Of a stretch of DNA of 64,000 nt, positions 17,161-26,062 are shown one piece after another. Numbering within the stretch: position 1 is the first letter of the stretch; each line of letters begins with the position of its first letter. The DNA lies in the NCBI GenBank assembly GCA_036821825.1, contig DAISIV010000012.1, positions 25,825-89,824 on the forward strand, read 5' to 3'. The translations under genes and the position numbers were made by a program. The notes beneath the pieces are model-generated. The model ran no database searches, was not told where the DNA came from, and was given only the letters and a program-made list of their open reading frames with translations. Source of the stretch: CAITZA01 sp937915285. Its GTDB lineage: Bacteria; Desulfobacterota; Desulfomonilia; Desulfomonilales; Desulfomonilaceae.

Positions 17161-18090
17161 CTAATCTGGCCTGATTTCCTTTCTAATGGTGTCCGGGGCC
17201 AGCGAATCCTGTTCCACACCGATTTGCAGCAAGACTATAGCTCCAACGCTAAGAATGGCTCCCAAAATTTGGAGGGTTTCGAGCTTTTCACCCAGGAATA
17301 CCCAGGCTATAAAACCTGCGGACACAGGCTCCAGAGTGGCAGTGATCATTGCTCGTGTTGAACGAATGTAATTTATGCCCCAGAAGAAGAAAGTGAAGGC
17401 GCCAATCGTACCCACCAGGACTATGTAAATCATACCGGCTGTCTGTTGAGCCGTGTAAGAAGTATATAGATACTTGAATGGCGGATGAGCCAGATGCCAG
17501 GTTAATGCGGCGAAGAGCAGGGCATAGAAAACCACGGTCCAGGGTGTATACCTGCCCATCAGTTTCTCGCCCACCAGAGAATAGGCCGCATAACTTACAG
17601 CGGCAACCAGGCCACCCAATATTCCAGACAGGTTAAGCGCTTCACCCGAAGTGTTGTAAGCTCCAACAGCCAGGTAACAACCCGAAAGAGCAAGCAGGAT
17701 TGAACAAACCTTGAGGCCTGTCATCCTCTCCCCCCAGAAGGTAGCGGCAAAGATCGCCACAATGACTGGAGACAGGTACTGGAGCAATATGGCTGTCATC
17801 AACTGTAGCTTGCTGATGGTGTAGAAGTAGCTGATCTGAACCAGCGCCATGATCAATGCGCCCAGGATGAACATCCACTTGATATCTTTAGCCGACAGTC
17901 TCAACATGGATTTTTTGAAAACAAGCAGAAACGCGCCGAGCACGATAGACGCAAAGGTAACCCTGATCTGAACCAGATCAAAAGGCGTTATTCCTGCATT
18001 AAAAAGCGATTTGCTTACAGCTCCTGAGGACGCCCACATAAGCGCAGCAATAATCACGCTCAAATAACCCTTGAATTGCTGAGAGAACAT
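17161..18090 (-). CDS. DMT/EamA family transporter
   Basis: 309 residues, ten predicted membrane helices arranged as two EamA repeats. The first repeat opens with YLSVIIAALMWASSGAV and carries the GE..T motif (WGERMTG); the second carries FLGEKL near the C-terminus. Members export amino acids, nucleosides or other small metabolites; the substrate is not readable. It is separated by a terminator (18104-18139) from the small secreted protein gene upstream, so it probably has its own promoter. It is convergent with the CysC fusion gene. Confidence 0.88.
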   Translation of the reverse strand: MFSQQFKGYLSVIIAALMWASSGAVSKSLFNAGITPFDLVQIRVTFASIVLGAFLLVFKKSMLRLSAKDIKWMFILGALIMALVQISYFYTISKLQLMTAILLQYLSPVIVAIFAATFWGERMTGLKVCSILLALSGCYLAVGAYNTSGEALNLSGILGGLVAAVSYAAYSLVGEKLMGRYTPWTVVFYALLFAALTWHLAHPPFKYLYTSYTAQQTAGMIYIVLVGTIGAFTFFFWGINYIRSTRAMITATLEPVSAGFIAWVFLGEKLETLQILGAILSVGAIVLLQIGVEQDSLAPDTIRKEIRPD

Positions 18091-18103
18091 TGGTGGAGAC
18101 CAT

Positions 18104-18139
18104 AAAAAGAGCCCGGTGGTTTAACTCCCGTCCGGGCTC
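18104..18139 (-). terminator. Rho-independent terminator of the small Lys-rich secreted protein gene
   Basis: Perfect 8-bp stem GAGCCCGG/CCGGGCTC (18109-18116 with 18132-18139) and a 15-base loop, followed on the minus strand by TTTTT. It lies about 40 bases beyond the stop at 18177. Confidence 0.8.
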
Positions 18140-18176
18140 AATTCAAAATAACGTGAAGATATATGAAACTGAATGG

Positions 18177-18440
18177 TTACTGCTTCTTGTCTGGTTTGTC
18201 CTTTTTGTCCTTTTTAGGGCATTTTTCCGCTTTGGCCTTTTCAGCGTCTTCTTTTTTATCAAAAGGACCATCGATAGCCTTGGGTGTTTTCTCTTTGGCC
18301 TGGATGACCTTGCACACACCTTTACTATCTTTGATCACAAACCATTTCTTGTCCGCAGTGGCTGCAGCCAAAGCAGACGTTACTGCAAAAATGGTAAGGA
18401 CAAAGAAGACAGTAATTAGTTTTAAAACTGATCGCTTCAT
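18177..18440 (-). CDS. Small secreted Lys-rich protein of unknown function
   Basis: 87 residues. A clear signal peptide (MKRSVLKLITVFF to ALAAATA) is followed by a short domain, KKWFVIKDSKGVCKVI to GPFDKKEDAEKAKAEKC, and a strongly basic, disordered tail (KKDKKDKPDKK). Two cysteines could form a disulfide. The middle looks like a one-domain SPOR-like or YVI-type fold, but I do not recognise a named family. GGAGG lies 8 bases before the ATG, and it has its own terminator, so it is a genuine monocistronic gene. Confidence 0.8.
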   Translation of the reverse strand: MKRSVLKLITVFFVLTIFAVTSALAAATADKKWFVIKDSKGVCKVIQAKEKTPKAIDGPFDKKEDAEKAKAEKCPKKDKKDKPDKKQ

Positions 18441-18634
18441 GATTTTGCCTCCTAGACGATCGTCATCGACAAGGCCTGTCTAGCATGTAACCTAATATTC
18501 TGCAATACATAAATTATATAACATCCTGAAAAAGATGGACTGTTTTTCTATTTATCTCTCGCTCGAGATAGAGCCGACCACTTGTTCAAATCCCAGCCAA
18601 GAGTAAGTCAAGCGATTGACCTCCAAAGTTAGTT

Positions 18635-19657
18635 TCACTCCGTGATCGTCAGTTTTGCGCCTGTTTGGGCAATTCCAAACGGCATTATCTTTCCGCCGGC
18701 ATCCGAAATGGCCTTTTCTACTCTGGAACGATTTTCAGGATTGGCGATAGTTATCATGCAACCTCCGCCACCAGCGCCACAAATCTTGCTGGCTATGGCG
18801 CCCGAGCCTTTGGCCGCAGACATGATGGACTCGATCACAGGCGTCGATACCCCAGGAGAAAGCTCACGCCGAAGCTTCCATTCCTCATCAACCAAATGTC
18901 CAATCTCATGCCATCTCCCCAAATCGACCGCCTCTGCCATCTTGGTAGCCACATCTCTTATCTTGATGAGTCTGGATTTCACCGACTGATTCTTCTCGAT
19001 GACGTTTCGGGTGATGTCCCAGTTGTTCATGCCTGAGAAGCGACCCTCACCAGTGTAGGAAAGGATGATGATCTTTTCGAGAGCTTCTCTGGCCTGCTCG
19101 GGCATTTGGCATTGTGTCCTGTGAAAACCTGCGCAATCGAATTTAATGAACGAAATGCCACCCGATAAGGCGGCAATATGGTCCTGTTTCCCCGCGGGAA
19201 CGCCTATTAGGCTGGTTTCCACATCGGCGGCGTAGTTTATTATCTGGTCATCAGACCAGTCCTGATCCCTCAGTCTTTTCAGTCCCAGGAGAAGCGTTAT
19301 GAGCAGCGCGCTGGATGCCCCAAGTCCCGAACCGGCAGGAGCTTCATTGAAGGTCGATATTTCCAGACCGCCACCTGGTGGAAATGCCTTCAGGGCCTTG
19401 AACACCAGCCCTAAAGGTCCCTCAGTATTCCATATTTCTTCGAGGCCTGCAGTAGCAGAAATCCCAAGGTCAACGGAGTCTATTCTTATCTCAGGGCTTT
19501 CGAGCGTCTTGAACACCGACGTGCTCTTAACTGAAATCGCCGCGTTTACCGTAAAACCGCCATCCATGAACAAATAGACAGGGTAAAGGTCGGTGGTTCC
19601 TCCAGCCAGATCGATCCTATTGGGCGCCAGGACTTCTAATCGCATTTCAGTAACCAT
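18635..19657 (-). CDS. GHMP family sugar/small-molecule kinase
   Basis: 340 residues of the galactokinase-homoserine-mevalonate-phosphomevalonate kinase family. The N-terminal APNRIDLAGGTTDLYP motif is typical of heptose- or fucose-type kinases. The phosphate-binding loop is PAGSGLGASSAL, and the C-terminal motif 3 is KICGAGGGGCM. The likely reaction is ATP-dependent phosphorylation of a sugar hydroxyl, as in D-glycero-D-manno-heptose 7-phosphate kinase; the exact substrate is not set. It overlaps the upstream LUD gene by 11 bases, so the two are probably translated together. Confidence 0.87.
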   Translation of the reverse strand: MVTEMRLEVLAPNRIDLAGGTTDLYPVYLFMDGGFTVNAAISVKSTSVFKTLESPEIRIDSVDLGISATAGLEEIWNTEGPLGLVFKALKAFPPGGGLEISTFNEAPAGSGLGASSALLITLLLGLKRLRDQDWSDDQIINYAADVETSLIGVPAGKQDHIAALSGGISFIKFDCAGFHRTQCQMPEQAREALEKIIILSYTGEGRFSGMNNWDITRNVIEKNQSVKSRLIKIRDVATKMAEAVDLGRWHEIGHLVDEEWKLRRELSPGVSTPVIESIMSAAKGSGAIASKICGAGGGGCMITIANPENRSRVEKAISDAGGKIMPFGIAQTGAKLTITE

Positions 19658-20288
19658 GGTCCTGAGCTATTATGGCCACCTTTAGGTCTGTCATCATCGG
19701 GCGTCTGTGGATTATGCTTGTAATATTGCATATCCTTTCAGGACTGTCACAGTCCATGCACTGAGCAGTCTTGACGCAGGGGGTCTTGCGGTTAAGGCTT
19801 ATTGCCCTGATAGGGGCCGCAAACTCTTCGATGCGGGTAAGCGCCGCGTCTAGGTCAGCGACCAGCTTGTTCTTGCCCACGATCACTATCACCCTTTTTG
19901 GGCCAAAGGTCATGGAGTTGATCCTGTTTCCGCAACCGTCCCTATTCACGATTTCGCCGGTCATGGTGACAGCATTTGCCGAAGTTATGAAAAGATCACA
20001 GGTCAACTGTTTTTTCCTGCATGCCAACTCTTCCGGATCACCAGGTTTATATCGCCAGTGGTCAAATATTGTCTTGCCTTCCGCCTCCAGCATGTTGATG
20101 ACCCCCAGGTTTCTGACGGTGTGGGTTCCCGCAACACCCACCGTTTCCATGTCAGCGGCGTTCTCCTTGATGAATGACAAAAGAGAGTCTGTAGTTGCAA
20201 AGAAATGGGCGTCGAAATTGTGCTTTCGCAATTCCTTCACCGCTGTTTCAATAACTATTTTCATGTGCGTTTCCTGAAAAGTGTCCAA
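19647..20288 (-). CDS. LUD-domain protein (LutC-like)
   Basis: 213 residues of the LUD (DUF162) superfamily, which includes LutC and part of LutB of lactate utilisation. Diagnostic parts are the GVAGTHTVRNLG loop, the CDLFITSANAVTMTGEIVNRDGCGNR segment with the TGEIV and GNR motifs, and VIVIVGKNKLV. A C-terminal group of five cysteines (CVKTAQCMDCDSPERIC) could bind metal. The preferred start is TTG at 20288, since AAGGAGG lies 5 bases upstream. An ATG at 20264 also has a modest site. No LutA or LutB genes are adjacent; the partner is a GHMP kinase. Confidence 0.85.
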   Translation of the reverse strand: MDTFQETHMKIVIETAVKELRKHNFDAHFFATTDSLLSFIKENAADMETVGVAGTHTVRNLGVINMLEAEGKTIFDHWRYKPGDPEELACRKKQLTCDLFITSANAVTMTGEIVNRDGCGNRINSMTFGPKRVIVIVGKNKLVADLDAALTRIEEFAAPIRAISLNRKTPCVKTAQCMDCDSPERICNITSIIHRRPMMTDLKVAIIAQDHGY

Positions 20289-20360
20289 TTTAACCTCCTT
20301 TAAACTAGAGTTCTTGAATTATGCAAATCAGTCTACGTTGAGCTTTTGGAGTTGACCAAT

Positions 20361-22505
20361 TCACTGGATCTTGCCCTTCAACGGCTTGCGCGTATCCAGT
20401 TCATGCCTGATCGGGCACCATTCATGGGGTTGAGTCCCGGAAATAAATGGTTCCACAGATATTTTACTACACATGGAAGTCGCCCTAAGACCCGACTCGG
20501 AACATATTCTTCTGAATAGAATGCCACTAGGGGCATGAGCAGTTGCTGTCCTTGAGATCAGTGGAGCCATGACATAATCCGTGAACGCGGAAATCCTGCC
20601 GGTGTCCCTCAAGACTGCGTTGAGTCTGATTACCATTAATGCGTTTGAATTATATACTATCCCCCATGTCCCTTCCGGATCTGTGGATATAAGCCGGGAC
20701 GGAATCTTGTTGAGGTTCAGGGCCATGTTATCACCTTCATCGGTTTGAGAAGTGTTTTTTAACATGTGGTTCACCAGATAAATGGCCGAAGCGCTCAGCG
20801 CCGGTCTGCGCCGCGCTCTGGAATCAGGTGTCTCAAGGTTTCCCGTCTTATAAACGATTGATGGTTCCGAAAAATCACCCACATTTGCAGCTAGGGAATA
20901 AATACTGGCCAGCTTTTGAATATCGACAGGTCCAATCAGTATTTCCCCGGTCGATTTCAACTCAGAATCTACCCCGGCTTCCCTCAATACTTCCGAAACC
21001 CTGTCCGCGCCGACACTCCTTATGATTCTGGAAATAAGGGACGGACGATCATTACGAAACGATTGCAGGACGGTGAAGCTTTCATTATCTGAATCTTTTA
21101 AGAATATCTGGGAAGTGAGAGCGTATTTGGGCGCGCTTTTTTTCTCCGTGGAAAAGGCTGGAATCATTACGAATGGTGAGAAAAGGTCCAAAGATCCCTG
21201 AAAACTTTTTTTGTACATTCCTGCTTGAGCATGGAGAGCCATTATTGAGCCATTTTCGGGGTTTAGCAGCATGGCCTGCAAGCTCACAGACGGTTCCACC
21301 AGTTTCCTCAGGCCAGAATCCATTCTAAGCTGTAGGATTGGATCAATAGTTGTGACTACGAATCTATTGGTTTTTTCCATGGTAGCTTGGGTCATGGAAT
21401 CCGTTGAAGAGACTAAATCCATTAAACCCGGCGCCCTTACCGGTGAAGCCCCCGGTTTTTGCATGCTGACCGGTTTTTCAAGGGCCTCATCGTAAGCCTC
21501 CCTGGAGATTTTACCGTTTTTAAGAAGAATCCCCAAGACGATGTTCCGTCTTCCGGTTGCGCGCTCTGGATGACGGAAAGGGTTTATCACGTTTGGTCCA
21601 CGTATTGTCGCCGCCAACAGGGCGCAATCCGAAGCGTCCAGTTCGTCAAGAGATTTGCCCAATAACTCGCTGGCGGCCTCGTAAACACCATTTATGGGGT
21701 AAGCTCCTAGTTGACCAAAATAGACTCGATTCAGGTAGGATTCGAGGATTGTTTTCTTGCTGTAAATGGCGTCTGCCACGATAGAAAGAACTATTTCATT
21801 TATTTTGCGCCACAATGTCTTTTCATTGCTTAAAAGAGTCATCTTGATTAACTGCTGGGTGATAGTGCTGGCCCCCTGAACATAACGTCCCGCCTCGATA
21901 TTCGATTTTATGGCCGTGAGAACTGAAGACCAGTCTATTCCATGGTGAGACATGAAATTAGAGTCCTCCGTCAGCACTATTGCATCGACCAGCAGTTGAG
22001 GAATTTCCTTGAGCGGGACAAAACGGCACAGTTCCTGTCCATAGCCCCTTGCAGCGATGATGTGTAAAATTTCCGGCTCAAAAATAATTTCGGAAGCCTG
22101 TTGCTGGGATCGCATCAGTCTTATGTCCTTGATCCTGCCGGATTCAAGGTTCATATTCACCGGGCCCTGGATCAGACGATATCCCGAAACAGGGGGTTTC
22201 CTAAAATTGATGGTCAAAGACCAATCGGAAAGCCTCCATTCTCCGAGGCCGACATTTCCCTTGGATGTGCGCGTGTAACCCAGACGGGTCAAACGCTCGG
22301 TCATCTCTACATTATCAATATCATCTCCAACGCTTATTCTGACCGGTGAGGAGTAAATGTAGACGGGAAATTTGGTAAGCTTGAATTCAAAGGCCCAGAT
22401 CACGACAACTGCAGCCACCGCTAACGCTGTAGCAAACAAAAAAAGGAATGCCCTGGAAATTGTAGTCAGGCTTCTCTTAAAACCTACAAGTTTTGTCCAA
22501 GGCAT
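20361..22505 (-). CDS. Class A penicillin-binding protein with intact glycosyltransferase and degenerate transpeptidase domain
   Basis: 714 residues. One N-terminal membrane helix (about 20-40) is followed by a UB2H-like segment (YIYSSPVRISVGDDID to LGEW). The GT51 domain is well preserved: VLTEDSNFMSHHGIDW with catalytic Glu180, QGASTITQQLIK, and KKTILESYLNRVYFG. The expected transpeptidase follows from about 385 (TTIDPILQLRMDSGL, then LLNPENGSIMALHAQ). Where SxxK should stand the sequence reads LDLFSPFV, and the KTG motif region reads IPSRLISTDPEG before TWGIVYNS. So the peptidoglycan polymerase half should be active and the crosslinking half probably not. No frameshift is seen, so this looks like specialisation and not decay. 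Confidence 0.88.
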   Translation of the reverse strand: MPWTKLVGFKRSLTTISRAFLFLFATALAVAAVVVIWAFEFKLTKFPVYIYSSPVRISVGDDIDNVEMTERLTRLGYTRTSKGNVGLGEWRLSDWSLTINFRKPPVSGYRLIQGPVNMNLESGRIKDIRLMRSQQQASEIIFEPEILHIIAARGYGQELCRFVPLKEIPQLLVDAIVLTEDSNFMSHHGIDWSSVLTAIKSNIEAGRYVQGASTITQQLIKMTLLSNEKTLWRKINEIVLSIVADAIYSKKTILESYLNRVYFGQLGAYPINGVYEAASELLGKSLDELDASDCALLAATIRGPNVINPFRHPERATGRRNIVLGILLKNGKISREAYDEALEKPVSMQKPGASPVRAPGLMDLVSSTDSMTQATMEKTNRFVVTTIDPILQLRMDSGLRKLVEPSVSLQAMLLNPENGSIMALHAQAGMYKKSFQGSLDLFSPFVMIPAFSTEKKSAPKYALTSQIFLKDSDNESFTVLQSFRNDRPSLISRIIRSVGADRVSEVLREAGVDSELKSTGEILIGPVDIQKLASIYSLAANVGDFSEPSIVYKTGNLETPDSRARRRPALSASAIYLVNHMLKNTSQTDEGDNMALNLNKIPSRLISTDPEGTWGIVYNSNALMVIRLNAVLRDTGRISAFTDYVMAPLISRTATAHAPSGILFRRICSESGLRATSMCSKISVEPFISGTQPHEWCPIRHELDTRKPLKGKIQ

Positions 22506-22699
22506 TTACCGATTCCATGAGGGACTGAGTTCTGGTCATTCCTTACGGCAATCAATGCCTTACAATAATCAGGACATTTTTAGAAGCGCTTAGAGGATTT
22601 GATGTCAAAAAAAAGACAAAACATAGGTCCGGCAATATCCTAACAGGGACCAGATACTTGTCTGAATGTTCAAGGCCTGTTGTGCGGCTGTTATCCGGA

Positions 22700-23893
22700 T
22701 CAGTTTTTACGCATCAAATGCGCCACTGCCCTTTCCAGGCCGTCAAGCGTCAATTCGAACATCGGAAAAACGGACGCGATCACTCCGATGGTCCTGGTCA
22801 TGGGCCAAATCCTCTTAGGTGTGGGGTTCAACCAGACGCTACGAGCGAAGAGTTTTGATAACAGGTGCAACCTGTCTATACTGGGTAGTCCGCTGCGTTC
22901 CTCTATGTGAATTGATCCATCCGTAGCCATCAATTCGTAGGGGGCCATGCTGGCGTCTCCGACTATCACCAGACGCGTATCCTTGTCCCAAGATGCAAAA
23001 TCCTCAACCTTCTGCGCTTTGTACCTTCGGGGCGGGTCCTCCCAAACATAATCATAAATGGTGTTATGGAAAAAGAACGACCTAACGTCCTTGAACTGTG
23101 CCCTCGCATAGTTGAAGAGCGTCTGTACCAGCTCTATGTAGGGATCCATAGACCATCCGCCGTTGTCTATCATTAGGATGATCTTGAGTCGATCTCGGAG
23201 GCTTCTGTCAAATACGATCTCTATTTCACCGGCGTTCCTTGTTGTAGCCCTGATTGTTTCATTAACATTGACCGTGTCTCTTGGACCTTCCGGAACCATT
23301 CTTCTGAGTCTTTTCAGCGCCTCCCCCATCTGGGCCTGGGTGAGTGGGGTTTCTATGGAATAATCACGATAGCGTCGGTCCATGGCAACCTTCACCGCTG
23401 ATTTGTTCATCGAAACTCCGCCAACACGCATTCCGCCAGGATGGTAACCCGAGTGTCCCACCGGGGATGTGCCACCTGTCCCAATCCATTTTGAACCGCC
23501 ATGGTGAGCCTCGGTCTGTTCCTTGAGACGGTCCATGAAGTACTTCAGCAGCTCCTCTGGCTTCATGGACTTAAGTTTTTCCTTGGACAGCCCCAACGCA
23601 TTAGCCAGAGCTTCAGGATTTTTCAACCATTCGTTGAGCAATTCAAGTGCGGCAGCCTCCAATTCCAAACCCTTGAAATCAGGAAGTTCCGCCCCTTTGA
23701 AGAAATGAGCAAAAACCCTGTCATAGATGTCGAAAAATCTCTCACTCTTGACCAATAGCGTCCTGGCGGCGATGTAAAAGTCGTCCAGATTTGAAACGAG
23801 CCCTTCCTGAAGGGCCTGGTGCAGCCTGAGAAAAGAAGTAGGGGAAACAGGAATCCCTGAATCCCTAAGAATGTAGAAGAAGTCTACGAACAT
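22700..23893 (-). CDS. VWA-domain protein of the CoxE type
   Basis: 397 residues. The N-terminal helical domain (about 1-150) is typical of CoxE-like proteins, and the C-terminal von Willebrand A domain starts near residue 235. The metal-site motif is changed: DNGGWSM stands where DxSxS is expected, while the later T and D positions appear kept (VGDASM). It lies 20 bases downstream of a MoxR ATPase, the usual CoxD/CoxE arrangement. Such pairs act as AAA chaperones that assemble metal sites or modify protein complexes. The target is unknown; the Mo hydroxylase at 41-45 kb is a candidate by function only. Confidence 0.85.
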   Translation of the reverse strand: MFVDFFYILRDSGIPVSPTSFLRLHQALQEGLVSNLDDFYIAARTLLVKSERFFDIYDRVFAHFFKGAELPDFKGLELEAAALELLNEWLKNPEALANALGLSKEKLKSMKPEELLKYFMDRLKEQTEAHHGGSKWIGTGGTSPVGHSGYHPGGMRVGGVSMNKSAVKVAMDRRYRDYSIETPLTQAQMGEALKRLRRMVPEGPRDTVNVNETIRATTRNAGEIEIVFDRSLRDRLKIILMIDNGGWSMDPYIELVQTLFNYARAQFKDVRSFFFHNTIYDYVWEDPPRRYKAQKVEDFASWDKDTRLVIVGDASMAPYELMATDGSIHIEERSGLPSIDRLHLLSKLFARSVWLNPTPKRIWPMTRTIGVIASVFPMFELTLDGLERAVAHLMRKN

Positions 23894-23913
23894 GTTCTAT
23901 TCCACGCGCAGGC

Positions 23914-24762
23914 TCATACCCGCAGCCGTCTGGTTTGCTGCGTCGCCTGATGATAATCGGAGCTTTTTTTGAACAGAATCCCCAGGAACGGGATTTTTCC
24001 CTGAACGAGATCCTTGGGTCTGAAATCAGGATCGGCCCTCAGCGCCCGAACCCAGTTAATTAATTCCCTTGTGGCAGGTCTCTTTTCAATGGCCTGGAAC
24101 TCACGGAGTTTGTAGAAGGTCCTAACGCATAAATCCAGTAATTCCTGGTCCACACTGGGAAAATGGACATTAAGGATGCGTCTCATCATGTCCTGGTCCG
24201 GGAAAGCGATATGGTGGAAGTTGCATCTTCCAAGAAACGGATCCGACAAATCCTTCTTGGCATTTGATGTAATAATGATTACCGGCCTGGTCCTAGCCTT
24301 GATGGTCTTGTCGATCTCCATGATATCGAATTCCATCTGGTCCAGAACGTCCAGCATGTCGTCCTGAAAATCGGTGTCCGCCTTGTCAATTTCGTCGATC
24401 AACAGAACATTCTTGATCTCAGAAACAAAAGCCTGACCGATCTTCCCCATACGTATGTATTCCTCAATATTACTCACATCCCGTGATGAATCCCCAAAAC
24501 GGCTGTCATTCAGTCGAGTGAGAGTATCGTACTGGTACAGAGCCTCAATCAGTTTCAGACTGGACTTGACATTCAAAATCAGTAACGGCATTGAAAGAGC
24601 TTCCGCTATGGCATGCGCCAGCATCGTTTTTCCGGTGCCAGGCTCCCCCTTGAGAAGCAGTGGCATCTCTAAGGCGATAGATATGTTGACAATTTTTGCA
24701 AGCTCTTCGTCGAGAACATACTTGGAGGCCCCAGAAAAAACGGTGGCATTTTCTCCTGACAT
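23914..24762 (-). CDS. MoxR-family AAA+ ATPase (CoxD-like)
   Basis: About 282 residues from the ATG at 24762. Walker A is GEPGTGKT, Walker B VLLIDEIDKAD, sensor 1 IITSNAKKDLSDPF followed by the RC arginine, and a C-terminal lid with the RPATRELINW helix. The frame extends upstream to 24864, but 24762 is preferred because AAGGAG sits 9 bases upstream of it and no homology is apparent before it. It is the first gene of the pair with the VWA protein. Its role is remodelling or maturation of a partner complex. Confidence 0.9.
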   Translation of the reverse strand: MSGENATVFSGASKYVLDEELAKIVNISIALEMPLLLKGEPGTGKTMLAHAIAEALSMPLLILNVKSSLKLIEALYQYDTLTRLNDSRFGDSSRDVSNIEEYIRMGKIGQAFVSEIKNVLLIDEIDKADTDFQDDMLDVLDQMEFDIMEIDKTIKARTRPVIIITSNAKKDLSDPFLGRCNFHHIAFPDQDMMRRILNVHFPSVDQELLDLCVRTFYKLREFQAIEKRPATRELINWVRALRADPDFRPKDLVQGKIPFLGILFKKSSDYHQATQQTRRLRV

Positions 24763-25390
24763 AAATCGTGGCTCCTTTTGATGGAAATGATCCCTGCGGA
24801 AGGACAGTTGCGAGAACACGCTCCGGAATATCCTACCCGCCTTGAACAGCATAATGAAATCCAAACCGTCCAGAAATGATTACGTAGAATACTTACCTTT
24901 CGATCATTAAAGAGTCAACCGAAAGCTCAGTGTGCTATAATAATCCACTATACTGAATTGACGCGAATAATCAAAGCTGTCACCTCCCATAATACTAAGA
25001 TTATGGACTGATGGGCGCAGGACCACCGCCAGGGAAGGCTGTCCCGGAAACGTCACCGGGAAATGAATCTAATCAATGCCGTCCTTAAAAAAGGTTTTTG
25101 ACGAATTCGGCGAAACCGTAATATATTGACAAAAAAAATCAGCGCCCAACGGCTTGGCCCAGAAACTTTTTTAGCTTGACAAAAAGAAACACGGACAGAT
25201 ATCTTAGGGCGCAAAACGTTCGGGTAAAAAGCAAATATTCAATAGTATTAAAAGGCTAAAAAAAGGGTTGACAACAAGAGGTATTTTTGTAATAAAGTTA
25301 AAACACATCCAGAGCTATATTTTTTGGAGGCTATCCAAATCTGGTATTTAGGCTTCCTTTGGAAAGGATTTATGAAAGGAGGATGAGGGT
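24763..25390. other. Intergenic region with several TTGAC-type promoter boxes
   Basis: About 630 bases between divergent genes, AT-rich with no gene recognised. The right half holds four TTGAC boxes (25098, 25126, 25176, 25268), some with plausible -10 boxes, all reading toward the secreted protein gene at 25391. Around 25015-25075 there is a GC-richer stretch with a CCCGG/CCGGG hairpin (25053-25070) that fits no riboswitch I know. Confidence 0.5.
25268..25295 (+). promoter_or_regulatory. Sigma-70-type promoter of the first Cys-rich secreted protein gene
   Basis: TTGACA (25268-25273), a 16-base spacer and TAATAA (25290-25295), about 95 bases upstream of the ATG at 25391. Additional TTGAC boxes upstream suggest further start sites. 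Confidence 0.55.
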
Positions 25391-25843
25391 ATGGTTAAGA
25401 GAACTTTGGTCGTTCTCGGAATTTTGTCGCTGACATTGGTGGTTGCAAGCAGTTCATTTGCTTTTTGTGGTCCGGCGTCTTGCGCTGCTCCATGTGGACC
25501 GCTTTATGTTCCAGTCGATGTTCCTGATACGACCGCAAAGACAATAGTTTCTACATGGGAATGCAAAATAGTGGGTCCCTGTCCCGCTCCCACACCGCCT
25601 GCTTGTGGTCCTGCCGGCAAGGGTGGATTCAATCCTGGCATTCTGACCTCGTTGGCTACTGCAGTGGCTACACCTTTTGACTGGGTATTCGGCGGTTTTG
25701 ATGGTGTATATGGCTGCATGCCTTCTGGTGGTTGCGGTGGCGGTCTTGGCGCAGGTCCTTGTGGCGGTGGTTTGGGTGGAGCCTTCTTGGCCGTTCCAGC
25801 CATGCTGTCAGGTGAGACCACAATTTTTGGTGGCCTCTGGTAA
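25391..25843 (+). CDS. Small secreted Cys/Gly-rich protein, paralogue of the next gene
   Basis: 150 residues. The signal peptide (MVKRTLVVLGILSLTLVV to SSFA) is followed by a mature part with many Cys and Pro (FCGPASCAAPCGP, GPCPAPTPPACGP). A conserved-looking segment ILTSLATAVATPFDWVFGG comes next, then a Gly/Cys tail (GGCGGGLGAGPCGGG). I recognise no family. The ribosome site GGAGG lies 8 bases before the ATG. The surrounding 29 bases (25369-25397) are identical to those at the start of the next gene. The strong promoter and leader suggest an abundant exported protein, perhaps metal-binding or surface-associated; that is inference. Confidence 0.75.
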   Translation: MVKRTLVVLGILSLTLVVASSSFAFCGPASCAAPCGPLYVPVDVPDTTAKTIVSTWECKIVGPCPAPTPPACGPAGKGGFNPGILTSLATAVATPFDWVFGGFDGVYGCMPSGGCGGGLGAGPCGGGLGGAFLAVPAMLSGETTIFGGLW

Positions 25844-25945
25844 TAATATTGTGAAGTCGTCTTAGAGTGTGCCGGCCAAAATCCGGCCACCTGAGACTTA
25901 GCATGATATTCACTCCAGCGCGCTAATTACGACGAAAAATTCGTC

Positions 25946-25974
25946 TTGACATTTGACACGATTTCAGGTAAATA
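25946..25974 (+). promoter_or_regulatory. Sigma-70-type promoter of the second Cys-rich secreted protein gene
   Basis: TTGACA (25946-25951), a 17-base spacer and TAAATA (25969-25974), about 90 bases upstream of the ATG at 26063. The geometry resembles that upstream of the first paralogue. Confidence 0.5.
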
Positions 25975-26062
25975 AAACGCATTAAGTTGCGTTAAAAAAA
26001 GTTACACCTTGATGTCCGGTTATGACAAACTGGAACGTCTTTTATGAAAGGAGGATGAGGGT

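Noticed and set aside
25015..25075. Candidate riboswitch (c-di-GMP or Moco type) upstream of the secreted protein genes
   Set aside because: There is a CCCGG/CCGGG hairpin, but the conserved cores (for example the ACGCAAAGCC tract of c-di-GMP-I) are absent.
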